From the NCBI GenBank assembly GCA_905221615.1, contig CAJNDT010001276.1, positions 1-64,000 on the forward strand: DNA of 64,000 nt. Direction: 5' to 3'. Made by a program: the position numbers and the translations under genes. Numbering within the stretch: position 1 is the first letter of the stretch; each line of letters opens with the position of its first letter. Positions 57,625-64,000 of the stretch are shown here, piece after piece. Under the pieces are notes generated by a model. It had not been told where the DNA came from. It saw only the letters and a list, made by a program, of their open reading frames with translations, and made no database searches. This DNA is from Symbiodinium sp. CCMP2592 (Eukaryota; Sar; Dinophyceae; Suessiales; Symbiodiniaceae).

Positions 57625-59952
57625 CTAAGCCGATCCAAGGTACAGCTTTTTCAAGCGAATGCGAGCCATCTGCAGAAGTTGCTGCCACGTATCTGACTCT
57701 CCACGATCCAAAGCTCGCTTGGCTTTGTCCCATGACACTAAGTCGAAGACTGTAAACACCATGTGCAGGTCACCAGTGTGGTGGTCGGCATTGACTCTGG
57801 CAATGCAGGCATCAGCAGCAGCGGAAACCGACTGCATGACATCTTGACACTGTTTCTTGGACAAAGGTCCCCACAAATGGTGCAGCTTTCCAGAATAGCT
57901 TACAGCTGACGCTTTCATGGCATTCTGCACAGCCAACAAAGACCATGTGGTTTCATCTGACCCTGTTGCTGAAGCTGGAAGATCTGCGAGCACGTGGCCT
58001 TCTATGAAAAGCTTTGTGACCCTGTGGACAAAGTCGTCTTTCTCCGCTTGACACTTGCTGATGTCGTGGTCGGCAACGTCACAGAAACGAATGACCCTGA
58101 GGAGTTCACAGTGGAAGTCGGCAGACACTCCTGCTGTCAAGACGTGCTTCGCTGTCATTTGCTCAAGGAGTTGCTGACAACTCCATCGCATATTTGGTGT
58201 AAGCCTGACATCTGACGCTTGGTAGGCGAGAAGCAGAGCAATCGGCTCCAGGAGCCGAACATATTGACTCTGTGGCTTAGCACAGCTGTCGAAACGCTGT
58301 TTGGCAAAGCTCAGGGTGCTGATTGCACGCTTGACACTCTCACTGTGCGAAGAGTTAGGCTGACACTCAGCCTGGATCGCTCGGAACTTGAGCTTCCACT
58401 GTTCCGAGTTTTGCAAACTCGGAATGACTCTGCAGAAGTGCTGCCAAAACTCTGCAAACTGACTCTCCATTGTCAGTGGCAAGCCAGCACGTCTGAACTG
58501 ATGTGCCCGGTCTATGACGCTGATCTGGAGGTTCGGCAGGCAAGTTGCTCGCATGACACTCATGCTTTTCTTCATACATTTCGCTCCGTCTGTCGAGCAG
58601 GATCTGACACTCGAGAGGAAGTGTGTCACCAAGTCAAGGTCGACTGACTCTTCATCAAGCACCACGGAAAGCTTCTCAATGCCAACCTTGACACTGTCAG
58701 AAACCTTCACACTGTAGTCTTCTTCCAGATCTTGCAAATCCGTCTCTGACGCTTTTCCATGGTGTGTGAGAACTGCAAGGACGCCGGTGAAGACAGGGCA
58801 GTGTGACTCTTCGGATTCGTCTTCAGAGGACTTCCTCTCGCCAGCAACTGCTCTGAAGCGAATGACCCTGAAGGGGGCCTTGTCATCCAACGACACTGAA
58901 ATAAACTTTGCTGACCGAATGACACTTCGCTTTCGCCTGCGAGTGACTTCTGTCATGATCTGAACCATCTGCTTGTACATTTTTCGCGAGCACTGACCCT
59001 GGCGAAGTCCGATGAACGACTCGGTCCGGGACTGACACTCTGCTTTCAAGAATGACACTGGGCTCTGCACCATCCTCCACGCACGAAGCCAGTCTGCCAA
59101 CTCAGGAACATGACCCTTCAGTCGATCCTCGTCCTCTCGAGGCATCATGACGCTGCAACTGAGAGGCTCATCCGGACACTGCATCATATGCACTGCTCGT
59201 CGGTGCATCTGACACTGCGAGTGCTGGTACAACGCTGACGCTTGCATCTGACTCAGTGCTCGGATCTCATATCTGGCCCATTTGGAATCCCAGCGATGAC
59301 TCTTCCTGCTGCCTGTGACCTTGACACTGAGAGAGCGGGCTCGAAGGGCTGCGCAGGCAGCACATCCGAGACCCCATGGCCCTCCCATTTTCTTGGGTCT
59401 TTCTTGGAGCCATGTGACTCTGACCCTCTTGCCAGCACGTGTCTGCAGAAAAGAGCCGTGACTCTGACACCATTTGACTCTGAATCTCTGGAACCAACAT
59501 CTTGGACAGGACTGATCGAACTCGTCATGACACTTGCCATTGCTTTCTGTCTGGACGCTGACACTGGTGTTGTTGAAAGCTGTCATCTTTCTCTTGGTGC
59601 CATGTGCAGATGCCAGCTTCTGACTCTTGGGTCTGTCCGAGCAGGAAACTTGAAGTGCTGACTCTGCAGCTGCAGCAGAACGAGTTCTGACCATGGAAGT
59701 TGACACTTTGCCAGACGAAGGGAACACCTTGTTGTCGTAACACTTCTGCAGTTTGGAGGGTGCACAATGCGCACGTCTCAGCATGGCAGCGATGACTCTG
59801 ACTCTGCTGTTTGTTCTGAAATGCTCAGTTGCTGACACTTCTTGGAGACACACTGTTTCCAACCCACACCGTGTGCTATCTGAAGAATCCTTTGAATGTT
59901 GACTTTGACTGACCTGAAGCACTGAGAATCCAAATAACTTCAACGGATCCAA
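57625..59952 (-). CDS. Large island protein, possibly RNase-H-like transposase
   Basis: Open for 775 codons to a TAG at 57625; no ATG near the 5' edge, so the true start is in an upstream exon or at a Met about 55 residues in. Features: Cys/His clusters (SCPRCWFQRFRVKWCQSH and CAACAAL, then QHSQCQMHRRAVHMMQCP); AKFISVSLDDKAPFRVIRFR at about residue 355, and SCSTDGAKCMKKSMSVMRA about 110 residues later, followed by VIDRAHQFRRAGLP. The order beta-strand with Asp, then Thr-Asp-Gly-Ala, then an Ala-His resembles hAT-type DDE transposases (D...TDNA...C-x-A-H). The third acidic residue was not placed. It has about 45 heptamers in 2.3 kb. It could also be an unrelated dinoflagellate-specific family. 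Confidence 0.5.
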   Translation of the reverse strand: MDPLKLFGFSVLQVSQSQHSKDSSDSTRCGLETVCLQEVSATEHFRTNSRVRVIAAMLRRAHCAPSKLQKCYDNKVFPSSGKVSTSMVRTRSAAAAESALQVSCSDRPKSQKLASAHGTKRKMTAFNNTSVSVQTESNGKCHDEFDQSCPRCWFQRFRVKWCQSHGSFLQTRAGKRVRVTWLQERPKKMGGPWGLGCAACAALRARSLSVKVTGSRKSHRWDSKWARYEIRALSQMQASALYQHSQCQMHRRAVHMMQCPDEPLSCSVMMPREDEDRLKGHVPELADWLRAWRMVQSPVSFLKAECQSRTESFIGLRQGQCSRKMYKQMVQIMTEVTRRRKRSVIRSAKFISVSLDDKAPFRVIRFRAVAGERKSSEDESEESHCPVFTGVLAVLTHHGKASETDLQDLEEDYSVKVSDSVKVGIEKLSVVLDEESVDLDLVTHFLSSVRSCSTDGAKCMKKSMSVMRATCLPNLQISVIDRAHQFRRAGLPLTMESQFAEFWQHFCRVIPSLQNSEQWKLKFRAIQAECQPNSSHSESVKRAISTLSFAKQRFDSCAKPQSQYVRLLEPIALLLAYQASDVRLTPNMRWSCQQLLEQMTAKHVLTAGVSADFHCELLRVIRFCDVADHDISKCQAEKDDFVHRVTKLFIEGHVLADLPASATGSDETTWSLLAVQNAMKASAVSYSGKLHHLWGPLSKKQCQDVMQSVSAAADACIARVNADHHTGDLHMVFTVFDLVSWDKAKRALDRGESDTWQQLLQMARIRLKKLYLGSA

Positions 59953-59959
59953 AATTACC

Positions 59960-61265
59960 TACTGTTGCGGACGGCTCATTGTCGTATTTTGGCCAAGTGC
60001 CTCCCATTAATGTGTTCAAGGCAGAATTTTGGATCGCGAGACAGGACTTACTCATTATGACATCTCCGCAGCAGCAAATTGCTAAGGCGTCTCTGCTTCC
60101 CCGCTTGTATTCAATTGGAGCAAACCTGGCAGAGGACTATAAATCACAACAGTGCAACCGTGCCAAGAAGGCCTGCTGACCCGCTGGGCATCCGCCGGCG
60201 AAAGGGCTTCAACACCTGAGGCAGTTGGCTGCTCCATGCTATTATTATTAAGGGACTCAAGAATGACAATTTGAATCAGAATTGCTTGACACTGAAATCC
60301 TACTTGTCAAGTCTCAAAGACCCGAAACCCCTCAGCTGTCGAAAATCTCCTGGCCCAATGACACTGGGTGTAGATAGAAACAAGCGGCAGCACACCAACG
60401 CTCGCAGTGCACACCCACACACAGACTGAGCAAGTGGCACTGTGCGGTCAGGCTGACCACCTGTGACTAAAATATTAGTGTGCGACTTGGGTGCGAGTTG
60501 GGTTTTTGCAAAAAACAACACAGTGATCTGACACTTGACCATGGGTAATACTTATACTGACTGTTTCGAAGATCTGAGGAACCGAGGGGATGGGACATGA
60601 ACATGACCTGCCACTTGCCTGCGATAGATGCCCTGCTAGGCTTCGATTGGTACATGCATGCTGCCATGGGGCTCAAGTAAGCCAACATATGCCACTGAGT
60701 TTGACTCTATTTGTTATTGCTGCTGGAATCTAAGGCTTGAGGCTGAAGACAACAAAGACAACTAGTAGTTGTGAGCTCTGGCAGCGAATGGGACTTGCCG
60801 CACAAAGTGCTACTTAGTGGAATTATTGGAAGATTAACTACTAGCGGCGAATGGGACATGCCGCGAACAGGAAAGGACTGTGGCTCTCAATTCGGTTTTA
60901 CACAGGGAAAACTCAGCACAGGGCTATCCACACCAGGTGCTCCAGCTCGCTACCTGGCAAAAGCTTGCAGGCACCCAGCCAAATGGGGCAAGATAAGACT
61001 CTGAATTTCCTGAAACCAGCAACGGCTCCTGAATTATTATATATCTTATTTAATTTAGTGCAGTCAGACGGGGCTCTGGCTGACTCATCACTCATCCACA
61101 GGCAGATCACCACAGGCCTGTCACAGCAGTGGGTCATGTTTGGCAATGAAATGCTGGCTGATCTTAAATTGATATGACTGTCGTGACGATGGCAGCATTC
61201 AGAGCACTGACTGTTTTGACGCTTACTCTGGCAGTCCATCTTGTCTACTAAAAGGGCACCCCATA
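59960..61265. other. Low-heptamer spacer with no firm gene
   Basis: Only four or so TGACNCT in 1.3 kb, grouped at 60288-60700. The minus strand near 60540-60300 has an 80-codon open piece of odd composition. Probably introns and intergenic sequence between the transposase-like gene and the zinc-binding gene. Confidence 0.35.
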
Positions 61266-61281
61266 GCCCAGTGACACTCAC

Positions 61282-61927
61282 CTGCTCTCATGTTCTTCAC
61301 GGTCGTGAGCTTTTTTTCGACTGACACTGCCAAATATTTCTTGCGGCACTCGTCTTCGTCTTTGACACTGGAACAGGCAAACGAGAATGAGACGAGGCTT
61401 CTGACACATCCTGGCAGCTGCTGTCCATGACGCTCAAATCGTTCCACGATTGACATTGCTGAAGCGATGACACTATAGGCAACAGCATCACCGAATAAGC
61501 TTTTCAGCTCAGCAATCTGACTCTCGAGCCTCAACCGCATTGTCTGGTAAATCCCAGTCGTCGCTACTGGGTGTTCTGACACTGCAGAGGAGGCGCCATC
61601 ATGACACTGACTTTCAGAAGAGTGTGCTGGCAAAGGCTCTGACGCTGTCCCACATCGAGGTTCACTCTGCATCCGGGATGTGGTTCTCCCACAAGGTGTC
61701 TTTGCTGACTCTGTCATTGCTGTAGCAGACGGACCAGACCATTGATATTTGACACTGCCCTCAGGCTTGGCATGACCCTCCTGGTCAACTGACACTTTGC
61801 GACGCAGTCTACGGCATGGCTTCTTCTTGTGTCGCCCGCGATGACTACTGCGGCAGCCTTCACAGTAGTTATTCGGCTTGCGCCGAAACGTTCTGGCACC
61901 GCACAAACGGCAGGCAAACCCAGCCAT
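61282..61927 (-). CDS. Small zinc-binding protein (first exon)
   Basis: Starts at the ATG at 61927 (MAGFACRLCGARTFRRKPNN), just after a TTTACAG acceptor-like site; the heptamer AGAGTCA overlaps the start codon (AGAGTCATGG). C-x-x-C then, 14 residues on, C-x-x-C make a probable zinc ribbon, followed by a Lys/Arg-rich stretch (RGRHKKKPCRRLRRK), so nucleic-acid binding is likely. Then a Ser-rich linker and helices (LRLESQIAELKSLFGDAVAY, IVERFERHGQQLPGCVRSLV). It ends at a donor GCAG|GTGAGTGTCA, where the heptamer overlaps the splice site. Later exons not found. Confidence 0.55.
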
Positions 61928-62286
61928 GACTCTGGCTCTGTAAAGCAATGATTTCTTATTATCTGAACTTCTCGAAACTGACACTACTGTAATACGACGA
62001 CTAAGGTACTGACTGGTGACTAGTCATTGAACTTAACTTTGATTGTCTGGCTGTCATTGCACTATGAACACAGTAGCAATACAATGAGATTTAACAGTTG
62101 ACCCGATGTGGTTGTTCTGAGCAACTTCCTGTGTTGTCGTCGTTCTGCGAGCAGGTTTTGCTGACTCTGCTAACGGCCTTCATTGATTGACTGAGCAAAA
62201 TGACACTGAAAGTGCTGAATGACATGACCACTGGCACAGGACAACACTCGCAGGCCCCGCCTCAGGTCTTGCTCCACATCTTCTCG

Positions 62287-62329
62287 AACAAAGGCAAGGC
62301 TTATGAGTCCCATAAGCTTTGCCTTTGTT
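62287..62329. repeat. Hairpin
   Basis: aacaaaggcaaggcttatg and cataagctttgcctttgtt form 19-nt arms with one mismatch around a 4-5 nt loop, in a stretch with few heptamers. Confidence 0.7.
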
Positions 62330-62530
62330 GGAGAAGTTGTGGCAGGATGATGTTGACACTGTCAGCCTCGGCCATGCATGGAGTGGTGACTACACCCTCA
62401 CGTCTCTCTGACTCTCTTATACAGGCCAAGTATACCTCTAATTCACTCTAGCAGCTGCAAGGCAACACTCCATTCCCTCAGCTGTTCCTGGGCTTCCAAC
62501 GGACGTCTGCCAAATGGCTCGGACGAGTGG

Positions 62531-62581
62531 GTGTCTGGCACATTCGGCCAAGAGATCCTCATAGCCGAATGTGCCAGACAC
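62531..62581. repeat. Hairpin with perfect 18-nt arms
   Basis: gtgtctggcacattcggc (62531-62548) and its exact reverse complement (62564-62581) with a 15-nt loop. It is followed immediately by the CA/CT microsatellite. Confidence 0.85.
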
Positions 62582-62597
62582 CTACCTGGGGGCCAAA

Positions 62598-62618
62598 CTG
62601 CACACACACACACACACA

Positions 62619-62699
<81 letters not shown>
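62598..62699. repeat. (CA)n(CT)n microsatellite
   Basis: About ten CA then about forty CT units. The Leu-Ser or Arg-Glu frames through it are artefacts. Confidence 0.95.
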
Positions 62700-62703
<4 letters not shown>

Positions 62704-62779
62704 CAAGCACTTGCAAGGTGACCCTGCTGCAGACGTTCCTGCCTCTGCCGTTGGCCGGGCCAAGCACCTGCGCAAAGAC

Positions 62780-62930
62780 ACACATCGAATCTGAATCCAT
62801 GTGGTAAATCTTGACTCTGAGAAGTCCGACAGCACACGCACTCGATTTTCATGACTCTCGGCTCTGGTCACGAGACTCCGACACACTGTGGCACATGCCA
62901 AAAAAGTGTAAAAGTGTCCAATGTACAATG
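62780..62930 (-). CDS. Small exon candidate
   Basis: Encodes CRSLVTRAESHENRVRVLSD and FSESRFTTWIQIR with three heptamers. Probably an exon between the Gly/Gln-rich and zinc-binding genes, or of the former. Confidence 0.3.
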
Positions 62931-63277
62931 GTTGACACTAGGAGTGCTCGCTTGTCACCAGAGGATTCCGTGTGCCAGTGTCAGCCAGGTGACTCTGCAA
63001 CTCACCAAGTTCAAGAAGTATGACTCTGACACTGATTAAACATCAGTAGAATCAGAATAGGAGTTTTATTATTTATGGCTGGCTGGCTGACACTACTGCG
63101 TTGACGCTGCGTCTTCCTGCAGCATTTCTAGGTCTTGTATGGCTCTGAACCTTGCCCAGCTGTCGTACCGGCCATATGGCTTTTGCCATTTGGCCTGTAA
63201 CGCTTGTGTCCTTGGCTGCAAGCCGGTGCAAATGACACTCTCACTGGATCTGCCACTGTATGTAAGCATGACACTGA

Positions 63278-64000
63278 CTAACACTCGAGATTGGCATGAT
63301 GTTTTTGCAAACCAAGCAGCATAATCAGACCTGCACGTACATGACCCTTGCGGCCAAACGCCAGAAGATCCCTGACGCTGTTTTTGGTCTCCTCGGAGAA
63401 GGCGATGTCATCCATCATCTCGTCCCTGAGCCAAGAATCAGACAGAAAGGCAATGACTCTGGAATCCACATGACAGGAAAATATGCAGCTAGGCCACATG
63501 ACACTGCGGAAGTCGGTTTCAGTGCGTCTTGACACTGGGTTCGGCCGTGGGAGACGTGGGTAGTCCACGTCTCTTGGGCCCAGACCACGGCCAGCCCCTT
63601 TTGGTCGCTGACCCTTTCCGGCTTGGTTCGGATCGGCCTGGGTCGATGACGCTGCTGCAGCGGCCTGGGACGGGGTAGCTGGCTGACGCTGACGGCTGGG
63701 GTAGTTGAAGTCAGTATTGACACTGTCTTCCCACTCGTGTCCCAGGTGTTGCGGGTCGTTCCTGGGAAAGGATGACGCTTCCCACCAGCGGTTCCATTGC
63801 TGATTCCTCGGGGAGCGCCTGCTCCAGTCGTCCTGACCCTGCTGCGTCTGCTGCTGTGAGTTGTTCTGACTCTGCTGCTGCTGATGCCAGCCCCAACCAT
63901 TGCCTTGACCCTGACCCCAATTCTGCCATTGCTCCTGACCCTGGGCTCGATTTCGCCTGTTGGAGCCTGATCGGTTGCGACCCCGACCCTGTTGGCCGTG
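63278..64000 (-). CDS. Gly/Gln/Asn-rich protein, cut by the window edge
   Basis: Open from the window end for 240 codons to a TAG at 63278. The first 110 residues are Gln/Gly/Asn/Trp/Arg-rich (GQEQWQNWGQGQGNGWGWHQ), then DYPRLPRPNPVSRRTETDFR and a more ordered end (FLSDSWLRDEMMDDIAFSEE). The codons CAG GGT CAG and CAG AGT CAG, giving QGQ and QSQ, each hold one heptamer, so motif and low-complexity sequence are linked. Prion-like or RNA-granule-type composition. The N-terminus lies outside the window. Confidence 0.5.
   Translation of the reverse strand, partial: HGQQGRGRNRSGSNRRNRAQGQEQWQNWGQGQGNGWGWHQQQQSQNNSQQQTQQGQDDWSRRSPRNQQWNRWWEASSFPRNDPQHLGHEWEDSVNTDFNYPSRQRQPATPSQAAAAASSTQADPNQAGKGQRPKGAGRGLGPRDVDYPRLPRPNPVSRRTETDFRSVMWPSCIFSCHVDSRVIAFLSDSWLRDEMMDDIAFSEETKNSVRDLLAFGRKGHVRAGLIMLLGLQKHHANLEC

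Larger units (their letters stand above)
38078..64000 (+). repeat. Island of dense, one-way TGACNCT heptamers
   Basis: TGACACT, TGACTCT, TGACCCT and TGACGCT occur on the plus strand about once per 40-65 nt throughout the candidate exons and the tandem array. Between 57690 and 59840 I counted about 45, where chance predicts about 0.5. The other orientation is rare (for example 49303, 49784, 52971, 56207). The base after the motif is mostly G, T or C. The AT-rich stretches 43760-44185, 45270-45540, 46370-46700, 49830-50010, 50560-50840, 55290-55515 and 60710-61265 are free or almost free of it. In the first 38 kb it is found about as often as chance predicts. As the genes run on the minus strand, the transcript carries AGNGUCA. 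Function unknown. Confidence 0.9.

Noticed and set aside
62443-62928. A 161-residue Arg-Glu repeat protein
   Set aside because: It reads through the CT microsatellite; only the part near 62780-62930 may be an exon.
1-64000. Dinoflagellate spliced-leader sequence or SL gene
   Set aside because: I looked for ccgtagccattttggctcaag and its complement and saw no full or convincing partial copy.
38078-64000. The heptamer as a bZIP (AP-1/GCN4-type) site
   Set aside because: Those sites are TGASTCA and near-palindromic; here the fifth base is free, the sixth and seventh are CT, and orientation is fixed, which does not fit a dimeric bZIP site.
43524-64000. Retrotransposon pol genes in the island
   Set aside because: I found no reverse-transcriptase YxDD, integrase HHCC/DDE or long terminal repeats in the readable exons.

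Overview
The window looks like nuclear DNA of a dinoflagellate, most likely a Symbiodiniaceae-type alga. Three things suggest this. Almost every believable gene is on the minus strand, a one-way gene array. Genes are cut into small exons by introns with GA-AG, GC-AG and GT-AG ends, usually with AG|G at the junction. The recognisable proteins also fit: a voltage-gated cation channel with EF-hands, a U-box/ankyrin protein, a CCCH zinc-finger protein, a PUB-domain protein, a decapeptide-repeat protein and a cytosine-5 DNA methyltransferase. I found no copy of the 22-nt dinoflagellate spliced leader. All exon maps below were read by eye and have no transcript support.

Left part (1-38 kb). After C/A-rich and AT-rich non-coding DNA come an ion channel in many small exons (about 10.8 to 3.4 kb) with a complete U-box/IQ/ankyrin gene (7.9-5.7 kb) between its S5 and pore exons, and a protein built of ten-residue repeats (18.4-16.3 kb). 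They are followed by a CCCH protein (23.6-22.7 kb), a Pro/Ala-rich exon (25.0-24.6 kb), a trinucleotide tract (25.84-26.15 kb), a membrane-protein candidate (31.3-28.0 kb), a Tyr/Pro/Ala-rich protein whose stop codon is only 32 nt before the next start (33.4-31.36 kb), and a PUB-domain protein with His-Pro-Ala-Glu repeats (36.4-34.8 kb).

Right part (about 38.07 kb to the window end). The sequence changes character. The heptamer TGACNCT (AGNGTCA on the transcribed-sense strand) occurs about every 50 nt, nearly always in one orientation, in all reading frames of every candidate exon and in a tandem array, and is nearly absent from the AT-rich introns and spacers. In the first 38 kb it is at chance level. 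The island contains a 1.31-kb tandem duplication with four hairpins, a 112-bp array with a higher-order period (40.6-43.2 kb), a run of exons of unknown function (43.5-48.4 kb), a C5 DNA methyltransferase (50.6-48.6 kb) that may be the C-terminal part of a very large gene starting at 54.83 kb, a 90-bp palindrome just upstream of that start, a possible transposase-like protein (59.9-56.5 kb), a small zinc-binding protein (61.9-61.3 kb) and a Gly/Gln-rich protein cut by the window edge.

The two parts also differ in gene style. The left genes have GC-rich introns with GA, GC or GT donors and short direct repeats at the splice sites. The island genes, where an intron can be defined, have AT-rich introns with GT donors. 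The island may be a large mobile or acquired element carrying its own DNA methyltransferase, or a chromosomal domain whose messages are marked by the heptamer; the sequence alone does not decide.
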